Source of the DNA: CAZIWJ01 sp964542855
GTDB taxonomy: Bacteria > Bacteroidota > Bacteroidia > Cytophagales > Cyclobacteriaceae
DNA: 48,138 bases
Direction of reading: 5' to 3'
Assembly (NCBI GenBank): GCA_964542855.1
Contig: CAZIWJ010000001.1
Span: forward strand, 1-48,138
The translations under genes were made by a program, and so were the position numbers. The notes beneath the pieces are model-generated. The model worked only from the letters and a program-made list of their open reading frames with translations, ran no database searches and was not told the origin of the DNA. Shown here piece by piece: positions 35,472 to 44,345 of the stretch. Position 1 is the first letter of the stretch, and each line of letters begins with the position of its first letter.

Positions 35472-37864
35472 GCTTCTACTTTTTGTGCGTTTTTAGCTTC
35501 ATTAATGGCAGTCCATACTTTCTGCGGAGTAAGTGGCATTTCCAGGTTAGGGATAGCTCCATATGCCTTATGAATGGCATCCTGAACAGCGTTTACCACA
35601 GCAGGAGTTGAACCAATACAACCGGCTTCACCAGCTCCTTTAACACCCAGCGGGTTATGCGGGCAGGGGGTAGTAGTTTTATCTACTTCAAACATCGGGA
35701 AGTCATCGGCGCGCGGCATGGTATAATCCATATACGATCCGTTGATTAACTGGCCATACTCGTCGTACTGGGCTCCTTCGTACAACGCCTGTCCGATACC
35801 CTGTACCACACCACCGTGGATCTGACCTTCTACGATCATGGGGTTAACCACATTTCCAACGTCGTCGACAGCTACAAAACGCTTTACTGTGGTTTTTCCG
35901 GTATCCGGGTCCAGTTCTACCACACAGATGTGAGTACCAAACGGATAAGTAAAGTTAGTTGGATCGTAAAAGCTGGAGAAATCCAGTCCGGGTTCAAGGC
36001 CTTCCGGGTAATCGTGCGGTACGTAAGCCGTTAAGGAAACATCAGCAAAGGTGATTGACTTATCGGTACCCTTCACGGTCCATTTCCCGTTGGAATATTC
36101 AATATCCTCTTCGTTGGCTTCCAACTTGTGAGCGGCAATCTTGGTTCCTTTTTCAATTACCTTTTCCACGCTCTTTACGATGGAACTACCCCCTACGGCA
36201 AGGCTTCTGGATCCGTAAGTACCCATACCAAAGGCAACTGAATCGGAATCGCCGTGTACGATTTCAACATCCTCCAGCGGAATACCGAACTTCTCGGCAA
36301 CAACCTGGGCAAATGTTGTTTCGTGACCCTGTCCGTGAGAATGCGATCCGGTAAACACACTTACCTTACCGGTAGGCTGCACACGTACCTGGCTACTTTC
36401 GTACAACCCGGCACGGGCGCCCAGTGCTCCTACCACGGCCGATGGAGCGATACCGCAGGCTTCAATGTAGGTTGAGAAGCCTACCCCCAGCATTTTACCA
36501 TTTTTCAGTGCTTCTTCCTGTTCTTTTCGGAAGCCGGCGTAATCCAGCACAGCCAGGCCTTTCTGGAAATTGGCATCGTAGTCGCCACTATCGTACTGTA
36601 AGGCAACCTGGGTCATATATCCAGGTTCGTTTACCCCATCGAAAGCAGGGATGAAGTTCTGCTGACGCAAGTCGGCAGGATCCATTCCCATTTCCAGCGC
36701 AGCTGTATCCATCATGCGCTCTAGCAGATAAGTAGCCTCCGGACGACCGGCTCCACGGTAGGCATCTACCGGTGTAGTATGCGTAAATGCCACGTTCATA
36801 TCAAGGTATATTGCCGGAGTGGTATAAACTCCCTGCAACAGGGTACCATGCAAGTAAGTAGGAATTGCCGGGCCGAAAGTAGACAGGTAAGCTCCCAGGT
36901 TAGCGTACGTTTTAACACGAAGCCCCATGATGTTACCTTCCTGGTCAAAGCCCATTTCAGCCTTGGATATGTGGTCGCGACCGTGAGCGTCGGTCATGAA
37001 CGATTCACTACGCTCGGCCGTCCATTTTACCGGGCGGCCCAGTTGCTTGGAACACCAGGTTACCAGTGCCTCTTCCGCGTAGTGGAAAATTTTGGCACCA
37101 AATCCACCCCCTACGTCGGGGCCAACCACCCGGACTTTATGTTCGGGAATACCCAGCACAAATGCCGACATCAGTAAACGGATCAGGTGGGGGTTTTGGG
37201 TAGAAGTATACAAGGTATGCTTTTCGCGTGCAGCATCATAATCACCGATGGCAGCGCGTGGCTCAATCGGGTTGGGAATCATGCGCTGATTAATGAACTC
37301 CATGGTGGTTACATGGTGCGCATTGGCAATAGCATCATCAGCTTTGGCTTTGTCGCCGATTTCCCAGTCGAAAGGCTTATTGTTCGGTACATCATCGTGT
37401 ACCAGCGGTGCACCATCTTCCAATGCTTTCTGGGCATTAGTTACTGCATCCAGTTCTTCGTAGTCGATGATTACCACATCGGCAGCATCAACGGCAATAT
37501 CCCTGGATTCGGCAATAACAATGGCCACTCCATCACCCATGTAGCGAGCTTTATCGGCCACCAGCATGGGGTGTGGTGGTTCTTTCATGGTATCGCCGTT
37601 CTTGAAATCGACCTGCCATCCGGTAGGAATGCCATTTACGCCAGAATCGGCAATATCTTTACCCGTGTAAACGGCTACCACACCGTCCATTTCCAATGCT
37701 TCTGAGGCATCGATACTCAAAATTTTGGCGTGTGCATACGGGCTTCTGATTATGTAGCCGTACGTCATATTAGGCAGTACCATATCATCAACGTACTTAC
37801 CTTTTCCTGTCAGGAATCGCTTGTCTTCAACTCGCTTTACGGATTGTCCTATTAAACTGCTCAT
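35468..37864 (-). CDS. coxL: Molybdenum hydroxylase large subunit, form II CODH-like
   Basis: 798 residues, the molybdopterin cytosine dinucleotide-binding subunit. The N-terminal a/b hammerhead ('LTGKGKYVDDMVLPNMTYGYIIRSPYAHAKI') is followed by 'GGGFGAKIFHYAEEALVTWCSKQLGRPVKW', 'AYRGAGRPE' at about 368-376, 'SHSHGQGHETTFAQVVAEKFGIP', and the catalytic base Glu746 in 'VKGAGEAGCIGS'. True form I CO dehydrogenases have AYxCSFR with the Cu-binding Cys at this loop. AYRGAGR marks form II or related hydroxylases whose substrates are mostly unknown. The enzyme is probably cytoplasmic or membrane-associated. It overlaps coxS by 4 bp and coxM by 4 bp. Confidence 0.93.
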   Translation of the reverse strand: MSSLIGQSVKRVEDKRFLTGKGKYVDDMVLPNMTYGYIIRSPYAHAKILSIDASEALEMDGVVAVYTGKDIADSGVNGIPTGWQVDFKNGDTMKEPPHPMLVADKARYMGDGVAIVIAESRDIAVDAADVVIIDYEELDAVTNAQKALEDGAPLVHDDVPNNKPFDWEIGDKAKADDAIANAHHVTTMEFINQRMIPNPIEPRAAIGDYDAAREKHTLYTSTQNPHLIRLLMSAFVLGIPEHKVRVVGPDVGGGFGAKIFHYAEEALVTWCSKQLGRPVKWTAERSESFMTDAHGRDHISKAEMGFDQEGNIMGLRVKTYANLGAYLSTFGPAIPTYLHGTLLQGVYTTPAIYLDMNVAFTHTTPVDAYRGAGRPEATYLLERMMDTAALEMGMDPADLRQQNFIPAFDGVNEPGYMTQVALQYDSGDYDANFQKGLAVLDYAGFRKEQEEALKNGKMLGVGFSTYIEACGIAPSAVVGALGARAGLYESSQVRVQPTGKVSVFTGSHSHGQGHETTFAQVVAEKFGIPLEDVEIVHGDSDSVAFGMGTYGSRSLAVGGSSIVKSVEKVIEKGTKIAAHKLEANEEDIEYSNGKWTVKGTDKSITFADVSLTAYVPHDYPEGLEPGLDFSSFYDPTNFTYPFGTHICVVELDPDTGKTTVKRFVAVDDVGNVVNPMIVEGQIHGGVVQGIGQALYEGAQYDEYGQLINGSYMDYTMPRADDFPMFEVDKTTTPCPHNPLGVKGAGEAGCIGSTPAVVNAVQDAIHKAYGAIPNLEMPLTPQKVWTAINEAKNAQKVEA

Positions 37865-38349
37865 AGTGCTACTTCCTCTGGTTTTTTCATTTTTTTAGCT
37901 GCATACTGAATAGACTTCACAATGTTGTGATAGCCGGTACAACGGCAGAAATTACCTTCCAGCGAGTGCCGGATTTCTTGTTCCGATGGATCCGGGTTAC
38001 CCTTTAATAAATCATAGGCCATCATTATCATACCCGGTGTACAGAATCCACATTGCAGGCCGTGCTCTTCGCGGAAACCTTCCTGAATAGGATGCAGTTT
38101 CTCGCCGTCAGCGAGCCCTTCTACTGTGAGTACTTCCGAACCATCGGCCTGTACGGCCAATAGGGTACATGCTTTGGTTGCCTTGCCGTCCATTATTACT
38201 GTGCAGGCACCGCAGCCACTGGTATCGCAACCAATGTGGGCACCCGTAAGACTCAGTTTGTCGCGCAGGTAATGAACAAGCAGCATTCTAGGTTCCACTT
38301 CGTGGGCATACTGTTTTCCGTTAACAGTAACGTTGATCGAAACTCCCAT
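37861..38349 (-). CDS. coxS: 2Fe-2S subunit (CoxS-like)
   Basis: 162-residue small subunit with two 2Fe-2S clusters. The plant-ferredoxin-type site is 'CDTSGCGACTVIMDGKATKAC', and the second, helical cluster domain is 'CGFCTPGMIMMAYDLL' and 'NFCRCTGYHNIVKSI'. All eight Cys are present. It carries electrons from the Mo centre to FAD. The stop overlaps the start of coxL (ATGA), so the two are translationally coupled. The start (38349) lies 59 bp after coxG. Confidence 0.95.
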   Translation of the reverse strand: MGVSINVTVNGKQYAHEVEPRMLLVHYLRDKLSLTGAHIGCDTSGCGACTVIMDGKATKACTLLAVQADGSEVLTVEGLADGEKLHPIQEGFREEHGLQCGFCTPGMIMMAYDLLKGNPDPSEQEIRHSLEGNFCRCTGYHNIVKSIQYAAKKMKKPEEVAL

Positions 38350-38408
38350 TTGCTTGTTAGTTTTAGATTTAGGCGTGATATGAATAAATAAATATATGCG
38401 TGTAAAAC

Positions 38409-39128
38409 TCAGTTACTGGAACTGAAAAGGTTTCTGAAAAACCGGCCGATACCAGCAAAAAAGCCACTGCTTTTCAGGCCTTCCTTTAGTTGTTCACCCT
38501 CTTCCTCTTTAGTTGATGAAGCGGTGGCTGTAGCCGTTTCGGTTGAATGAGAAGCGGCAGCAGCTGTTTCCTGAATAGCTGGTTCCTGCACGGATGAGGG
38601 AGTGGCTTCAGGTTCGGGGGTAGTTGCCTGTACTGGTTCTTCAGTAACTGGTTGTGCGGCTGCTGCAGTTGCTGCATCGCGTTCCCCGGCCGAGGTAACT
38701 TCCTGTTCTAGCGCCTCGAAAAACTGGCGGGTAAGGGTGTTGGCCACGCCGCTTAGCACACGCTGCCCTGTACGGGCCAATGTACCCGACAATTTGGCGT
38801 CGCCCGCGAAAACAATTTCAGTTTCGTTTTCAGCTGATGGGCTAAAGCTGATTTTTCCTTCGGCAGAAACATTACCGATCCGGCTGTTTTGCTTCATTTT
38901 TAAAACGAAACTTTCATTTTCAACCTTGTTAGCAACTTGCATATCACCCGTAAACCGACCACTTACCGGCCCCAGTTTTACTTCTGATATAGCTTTGTAC
39001 TTATCTTCTTCCGTGGCTTCAAGCGATTTGATACCGGGGGTTACCCTGGCCAGAGTTTCAGGATCCAGAATAACTTTCCAAATTGCCTGCGGGCTAGCCT
39101 TGATGGTGTGAGTTCCCTCTAGATGCAT
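38409..39128 (-). CDS. coxG: CoxG family (SRPBCC) protein with an acidic, Ala/Thr-rich tail
   Basis: 239 residues. The first 150 or so form an SRPBCC/CoxG domain ('MHLEGTHTIKASPQAIWKVILDPETLARVTPGI', 'VKLGPVSGRFTGDMQV', 'AGDAKLSGTLARTGQRVLSGVANTLTRQFFEALE'). A low-complexity Ala/Thr/Glu/Pro linker follows (about 165-215). The last residues form an amphipathic helix with Phe repeats ('GFFAGIGRFFRNLFSSSN'). CoxG of Oligotropha is needed to anchor CODH to the membrane, and the C-terminus fits that role. It is the first gene of the cluster; its 5' region carries a TAATTTTG box. Confidence 0.9.
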   Translation of the reverse strand: MHLEGTHTIKASPQAIWKVILDPETLARVTPGIKSLEATEEDKYKAISEVKLGPVSGRFTGDMQVANKVENESFVLKMKQNSRIGNVSAEGKISFSPSAENETEIVFAGDAKLSGTLARTGQRVLSGVANTLTRQFFEALEQEVTSAGERDAATAAAAQPVTEEPVQATTPEPEATPSSVQEPAIQETAAAASHSTETATATASSTKEEEGEQLKEGLKSSGFFAGIGRFFRNLFSSSN

Positions 39129-39141
39129 ATGAATATAGGTT

Positions 39142-39149
39142 CAAAATTA
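39142..39149 (-). promoter_or_regulatory. Candidate -7 box of the cox cluster
   Basis: On the minus strand this reads TAATTTTG, matching TAnnTTTG exactly. It is 13 bp before the coxG ATG, so the leader would be very short. No clean TTTG is found at -33. It is the same octamer as upstream of nadC. Confidence 0.4.
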
Positions 39150-39451
39150 AAAAGATATTAGTGTTGTTCTATTTTAATCTAGCAAGAAAATTTAATTAAA
39201 TCAAGTTAACCCCTTTTATTTTGCTAATCAGTTAAGTTGAATGCATATTTTGCCTCCTCTTTTTTAAAATTATAATTAATAACCAGTAACAACAGGTATT
39301 TTTCTGCTAACAGGATATTTACCTGATTACTTTTCCTTTGCTAATCGTATAAAAAGCAAATACTGATCAGGAAGCACCTAAAACCTTACGTTTATAATAA
39401 CCAATGGAAAAAGTCAGAAAATTTCCACCCGGCATTGTTTATATTACATCT

Positions 39452-39459
39452 TAAGTTTG
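39452..39459 (+). promoter_or_regulatory. Candidate -7 box of the WG-repeat gene
   Basis: TAAGTTTG matches TAnnTTTG exactly and lies 35 bp before the ATG at 39495. The nearest upstream TTG is closer than the usual spacing, so the -33 part is not convincing. Confidence 0.4.
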
Positions 39460-39494
39460 GTAAATAACCAAACCTGTATAAGCAGCTTCTTACC

Positions 39495-41774
39495 ATGTTC
39501 ATTTTTGTTTTCAGTTTTCTCATTCATACAATGGCGGTTCAATTTACTACGCTTCCCGACCCTGAACCGGGAATGCACGTGGTTGAGCAGAATAGTAAAA
39601 AAGGGCTGGCCAATGAGGAAGGAACACTTGTGATCCCTACCAATTACGATGATATGGGGTGGACCAGTAAAGAAGAGAAGCTTATTTACGACAAAGTTAT
39701 AGGATATAAAGAAGGTAAGCTTTGGGGCCTGATGGAAGTCAATAATCGGAAAATAACCCCTCCACTTTATTTCTCGCTTCAACCTTACCACGACAAACTG
39801 ATTATTGCTTCGCGCCGCGCCAATAATTCCAACCTGTCGTTGTTTGGCGTACTGAATACCAAAGGTAAAGAACGGATTCCTTTTCGCTACTACCGGCTCA
39901 GCGTGGCCGGCAAACATTTAGTTGCTGCCAGAAAGGTTAATGAACAGCTGAAGTATGCCATTATCGACGATAAAGGACAGGCCCTTCTGGCATTTAATTA
40001 CAGTAAGATAGCGCATTTAGGCAAAGAGCTTTTTGCCGTGAGAAACGATAACAACCAGTATGCGCTTTATTCTGCAGCAGATGGTTTTTTGAGCGGGCAT
40101 AATTACGATGAACTGGGTGATGTTAGAAAAGGTCGGTTGTTGAGCCAGAAATTTGGAATGTACGGGGTGCTGGATGATCGCGGCAGCGAGCTAATCCCCC
40201 CGGTTTATAAACAAATTAAAATTGATACCAGTGGGCAGGTAAGGGTACTCCCTTTTAAAAACTGGCAGATTATCGACGGTAAACGCCAACGTAAGGGCGT
40301 ACTTCATTACGAGAAGGTTCAGCCAATCAAGGATAACTTGTACAGGGTGGCCAACGGCGAGTTCGAAACGTTTGTAAACCTGCAGTCGCAACCGGTATTA
40401 CCTTTGCACTTCCACGTTCATTCGCTTACTCCCGAATATGCGGTGATCGGGAATAATAACCATCTCGGACTGTACAGTTTAAACCGGTCTGAGCTAATCA
40501 TTGAACCGGAATACGATACCTTTCGGGTTGAATTACCCTTCGTATATGCAGGAAAGGATTACGAAGATGAGATTCGATGGACTGTATATTCCTCTTCCGG
40601 AGCGCAATTAAGTTATTTTAACTACCAGGATATTGGAAAACATAGCCATAACCTGATACCAGTTAAACGCAAAGGCTATTGGGGGTTTATGAATGCCATG
40701 GGTGAAGAGGTTATCAGTTGCCAATACGAAACAGTATCGCCTTTCAGCGAAGGCAGAAGCAAGGTTGCTTACCTCGGCTCAGAAGGCATTATTAACAAAG
40801 AAGGAAACTGGTGCATCGATCCATTCCAGGAGAACGGGGCCGGAAGGAATCTTGAAGTACTCAATAACGACCGGGTGCTTTACAAAACTATTCCCCGTTA
40901 TTACGCCGACACCCTCTCTGGCATTATTACCCTTGAAGGTGAAAAACTATACGAAACAACCAATACCCTGGTTAATAACGGCAATAGTATCTGGGAAATT
41001 GATGCTCTCGGTAATTACGGCCTGATTTCATACGAGGGTGAACAGTTATTACCGACAACCTACGACAGTATATCGGCCTGTGAAGAAGGCGTTTACCGGT
41101 TTCACAAGCACGGAAAAACGGGGCTAATGCACCTTGATGGTAAAATTGTGTTGTCCGACAATAATGTTTACACTTCCATCTACCCGGTGAGTAACGGATT
41201 TTTGGGAATTAAGGCTATGAACAAATACGGGTTTATCGATACCAACGGCCTCCTGAGAATTGCCAATCGTTATGATTCCATTACTTTTTTTCACGACGGA
41301 CTGGCGGCTGTAAAGCTATTGGGAAAATGGGGGGTTATTGATAAACTAGAACGTATTGTTATTCAACCGCATTACAACAAAGTTTATCCTTTCCAAGGAA
41401 AAACGGCTATTGTAAGGGCTGATTCGCTTTACGGGCTGATACACCGGAAGTACGGAGAAGTGCTCCCACCTGAATATTCATCTATAGAAAGGCAGCCCGA
41501 TGGCGATTATCTCATTACAAAAATAGAGCAGGGAAAGGAAAAAGCAGGACTGGCCAGTTCGTCGGGTAACTTGTTGATTTACCCGCGCTACGAGAGCCTA
41601 AAACCCGTTTCTAGGGAGTATACTATTGTTAAGCGAAAAAAACGATACGGCGTAATTACCCGTCAGGGAGTAAGTACCATTCCCGCCAAATACAAGGACA
41701 TTATATACGATCCTATTAACCAGTATTTTGTTATTCCGGAATCCCTTTCCTGGGAAACAGTAAAACTTCCTTAA
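39495..41774 (+). CDS. WG-repeat protein
   Basis: 759 residues made almost entirely of WG beta-leucine-rich-like repeats. These are short blocks with 'G.W.LM' or 'YGVLD..G..LIPP.Y..I' patterns, for example 'LWGLMEVNNRKITPP', 'MYGVLDDRGSELIPPVYKQI', 'YWGFMNAMGEEVISCQYETV', 'KYGFIDTNGLLRI' and 'KWGVIDKLERIVIQPHYNKV', with more than ten copies. A short hydrophobic start ('MFIFVFSFLIHTMA') may be a signal peptide or membrane anchor; an ATG at 39531 is an alternative start. WG repeats are thought to mediate protein binding. Its partner is unknown. It is 86 bp (or 32 bp to the longer frame) ahead of egtB, on the same strand. Confidence 0.85.
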   Translation: MFIFVFSFLIHTMAVQFTTLPDPEPGMHVVEQNSKKGLANEEGTLVIPTNYDDMGWTSKEEKLIYDKVIGYKEGKLWGLMEVNNRKITPPLYFSLQPYHDKLIIASRRANNSNLSLFGVLNTKGKERIPFRYYRLSVAGKHLVAARKVNEQLKYAIIDDKGQALLAFNYSKIAHLGKELFAVRNDNNQYALYSAADGFLSGHNYDELGDVRKGRLLSQKFGMYGVLDDRGSELIPPVYKQIKIDTSGQVRVLPFKNWQIIDGKRQRKGVLHYEKVQPIKDNLYRVANGEFETFVNLQSQPVLPLHFHVHSLTPEYAVIGNNNHLGLYSLNRSELIIEPEYDTFRVELPFVYAGKDYEDEIRWTVYSSSGAQLSYFNYQDIGKHSHNLIPVKRKGYWGFMNAMGEEVISCQYETVSPFSEGRSKVAYLGSEGIINKEGNWCIDPFQENGAGRNLEVLNNDRVLYKTIPRYYADTLSGIITLEGEKLYETTNTLVNNGNSIWEIDALGNYGLISYEGEQLLPTTYDSISACEEGVYRFHKHGKTGLMHLDGKIVLSDNNVYTSIYPVSNGFLGIKAMNKYGFIDTNGLLRIANRYDSITFFHDGLAAVKLLGKWGVIDKLERIVIQPHYNKVYPFQGKTAIVRADSLYGLIHRKYGEVLPPEYSSIERQPDGDYLITKIEQGKEKAGLASSSGNLLIYPRYESLKPVSREYTIVKRKKRYGVITRQGVSTIPAKYKDIIYDPINQYFVIPESLSWETVKLP

Positions 41775-41860
41775 ACTTTTTATTCCAAGAAGCATTATTT
41801 ACCTTAGTGGGATTAAATTTTGCCAACGCCCAGTTATCAGGGCACGAAATACTATTTCTC

Positions 41861-43162
41861 TTGAAAACACCACTAGCAAGTAGTCCGATTGACCAAACGC
41901 TAAATGCGCTTTGTGGGCATTACCATGAAGTGAGAAACCAGACTGTATCCATTTGCGAGCCATTACAGGAAGAAGATTACGTGGTTCAACCCATCGTAGA
42001 CGTGAGTCCGCCCAAGTGGCACCTGGGCCATACCACCTGGTTCTTTGAAACCTTTGTTCTTCAGCAATACATGGAAGATTATCAATTGTACGATCCGGAT
42101 TTTCTCTATGTATTCAATAGTTATTACGAAAGCAAAGGCGACCGGGTAGTACGCTCCAACCGGGGAAATTTATCACGCCCGGGAGTTGCAGCCGTAATGG
42201 CTTACCGCAAGCACGTAGACGAAGCCATGAACCGCCTGCTTAGTAATTTGGATGATAAAAACGCCGGCACCATTTATTACCTGCTGGAACTAGGGATCAA
42301 CCATGAACAGCAGCACCAGGAATTACTGATTACCGATATTAAATACGTTCTTGGTAACAACCCTCTACTGCCTGTTTACAAGTCAAAAGGTATTGTGGAA
42401 GCGTCCAAACCAATTTCTAACGCAGAATGGTTGCCTTTTTCTTCAGGTGTTTACGAAGTAGGCTTTCAGGGCGACACCTTTCATTATGACAATGAAGTGG
42501 GAGCCCACCAGGTTTACCTGCACGATTTTAAAATCATGGACCGCCTTGTTACCAACCGCGAATACCTCGAGTTTATGCAGGATGGGGGATATCAGAACTA
42601 TGATCTCTGGTTAGCCGACGGGCTGGACTATATTCGCGAACATGGCATCGAGGCACCGGGATACTGGCATTTTACTAAAGGGGAGTGGTATTATTTCACC
42701 ATGCAAGGGTTACAAAAAATCGATCTCGATGCCCCGGTTACGCACATAAGTTATTACGAAGCCGATGCCTATGCCCGGTGGAAAGGGAAACGATTACCCA
42801 CAGAAGCTGAATGGGAAGTGGCCTCGATACAAACGGCTAACCTTACTTCTAATGCAGGGGTGCTGGAAGAAGCAAACCTAATTGAAAGCCTGAATTTTCA
42901 ACCCCGCCCAAGGATAAACAATAATATGCAGTTTATCGGAGATGTATGGGAATGGACTACCAGTGCTTACCTTCCTTACCCTTTTTACAAACGCGTAAGC
43001 GGAGCCCTGGGAGAATACAACGGTAAATTTATGATTAACCAGATGGTATTGCGGGGAGGTTCCTGCGCTACATCGTGTACTCACATCCGGAACACGTACC
43101 GTAATTTCTTGCAACCCGATAAACGCTGGCAATTTACGGGCATCCGTTTAGCCGAACATTAA
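41861..43162 (+). CDS. egtB: Ergothioneine biosynthesis sulfoxide synthase EgtB
   Basis: Non-haem Fe(II) enzyme that joins hercynine (trimethylhistidine) to a thiol donor with O2, forming a sulfoxide. The DinB-like N-terminal domain supplies the iron ligands: 'WHLGHTTWFFE' (residues 53-63) and His148/His152 in 'HEQQHQE'. The C-terminal FGE-sulfatase-like domain shows 'MVLRGGSCATSCTHIRNTYRNFLQ' and 'FTGIRLAEH'. The frame has no ATG before the conserved core. The reading frame opens with GTG at 41807, but the TTG at 41861 gives a size (about 434 aa) and start close to the family, so a TTG start is proposed. It is 16 bp before egtD. Confidence 0.93.
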   Translation: MKTPLASSPIDQTLNALCGHYHEVRNQTVSICEPLQEEDYVVQPIVDVSPPKWHLGHTTWFFETFVLQQYMEDYQLYDPDFLYVFNSYYESKGDRVVRSNRGNLSRPGVAAVMAYRKHVDEAMNRLLSNLDDKNAGTIYYLLELGINHEQQHQELLITDIKYVLGNNPLLPVYKSKGIVEASKPISNAEWLPFSSGVYEVGFQGDTFHYDNEVGAHQVYLHDFKIMDRLVTNREYLEFMQDGGYQNYDLWLADGLDYIREHGIEAPGYWHFTKGEWYYFTMQGLQKIDLDAPVTHISYYEADAYARWKGKRLPTEAEWEVASIQTANLTSNAGVLEEANLIESLNFQPRPRINNNMQFIGDVWEWTTSAYLPYPFYKRVSGALGEYNGKFMINQMVLRGGSCATSCTHIRNTYRNFLQPDKRWQFTGIRLAEH

Positions 43163-43178
43163 TCCTTTAAATCAACTC

Positions 43179-44207
43179 ATGAATTCAAAACAAGATCATT
43201 CTTCCCTGGCGGAAGAAAACCAACCTGTTATATCTGATCAGTCATCTCGTACATTTGCCCTAGATGTTAGGGAAGGGTTGACAGCAGACAAAAAATTTCT
43301 CCCTTCCAAGTATATTTATGATCAATACGGAGATCGAATTTTCCAACAGATTATGGAGATGCCTGAGTACTATCTCACCGGCGCGGAGTACAACATTTTT
43401 AAAGAACAGAAAGAAAATATCCTGGCTACTTTGAAGGAAGGAGTAGAATCGTTCGATCTGGTTGAGTTTGGGGCCGGAGATGGGTACAAGACAAAAGTAT
43501 TGCTCCAGTACTTTGTGGATAAACAAACCCAGTTTAAATATATTCCCAATGACATTTCCCCTAACATTGTCGATTACCTCGAAAATGATCTGGAGGAATC
43601 TATTCCTAAATTGCACGTTAAAGGAGTAAAAGGCGATTTCTTTGAAGTTTTTCACCGCATTGAAGATAGTACCGATCACGTACGGAAAGCTATTTTATTC
43701 CTGGGGGCAAATATTGGTAATTTTAGCCGGAAGGAATCGGTAGACTTTCTTAGGAGAATAGCCAGTTTCATGGACTCGGACGATCGATTCATGATTGGTT
43801 TCGACCTGAAAAAGAATCCAACTACTATCCTTAATGCTTACAACGACGCAGCAGGTATCACTGCTTCTTTCAGTAAAAATCTGCTCAAGCGAATTAACCG
43901 GGAACTGGGAGGAGAATTTAAAGAACATACTTTCGAGTTCTACCCGGTGTATAACCCACAAGATGGTAACGTGAAAAGTTACCTGATCAGTAAAGAAGAA
44001 CAAGACGTTTACATTGCTTCGCTAGATCAGACTTTCCATTTTAATGCATGGGAAGCAATGTTTATGGAACGATCGAAGAAGTATGACCTGGCCGATATTA
44101 ATGCCCTGGCCGAAGCCTCAGGGTTTGAGGTTGTGCATAACTTTATCGATGCTAATAGCCTTTTTTCTGATTCACTCTGGAAACTAAAGGAAGAGAAGGC
44201 AGACTAA
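43179..44207 (+). CDS. egtD: Histidine N-alpha-methyltransferase EgtD
   Basis: SAM-dependent enzyme that trimethylates histidine to hercynine, the first step of ergothioneine synthesis. The family patterns are clear: 'FALDVREGLTADKKFLPSKYIYDQYGDRIFQQIMEMPEYYLTGAEYNI', the SAM site 'VEFGAGDGYKT', 'FLGANIGNFSRKE', 'MIGFDLKKNPTTILNAYNDAAGITA', and a C-terminal 'EHTFEFYPVYN' region. 342 aa is normal. It follows egtB by 16 bp, so the two form an operon. The genes egtA, egtC and egtE of the actinobacterial route are not nearby. Confidence 0.96.
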   Translation: MNSKQDHSSLAEENQPVISDQSSRTFALDVREGLTADKKFLPSKYIYDQYGDRIFQQIMEMPEYYLTGAEYNIFKEQKENILATLKEGVESFDLVEFGAGDGYKTKVLLQYFVDKQTQFKYIPNDISPNIVDYLENDLEESIPKLHVKGVKGDFFEVFHRIEDSTDHVRKAILFLGANIGNFSRKESVDFLRRIASFMDSDDRFMIGFDLKKNPTTILNAYNDAAGITASFSKNLLKRINRELGGEFKEHTFEFYPVYNPQDGNVKSYLISKEEQDVYIASLDQTFHFNAWEAMFMERSKKYDLADINALAEASGFEVVHNFIDANSLFSDSLWKLKEEKAD

Positions 44208-44345
44208 TTACTGCCCAGCAACATTGCAACCTTGAAAAAATAGGATAATATTTGCCACAAACATTACCAGTTGTAAAGCAATTCATTTCTACGACCGGGC
44301 AAAGCAAATACTATTCAAATTCATTTCTCAGTAAAATCTAAACAT

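Larger units (their letters stand above)
39129..39494. other. Divergent intergenic region between coxG and the WG-repeat gene
   Basis: 366 bp of AT-rich sequence, no gene. Both transcripts must start here. A -7 box candidate exists for each direction (39142-39149 for coxG and 39452-39459 for the WG gene). No obvious inverted repeat operator was seen. Confidence 0.5.
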
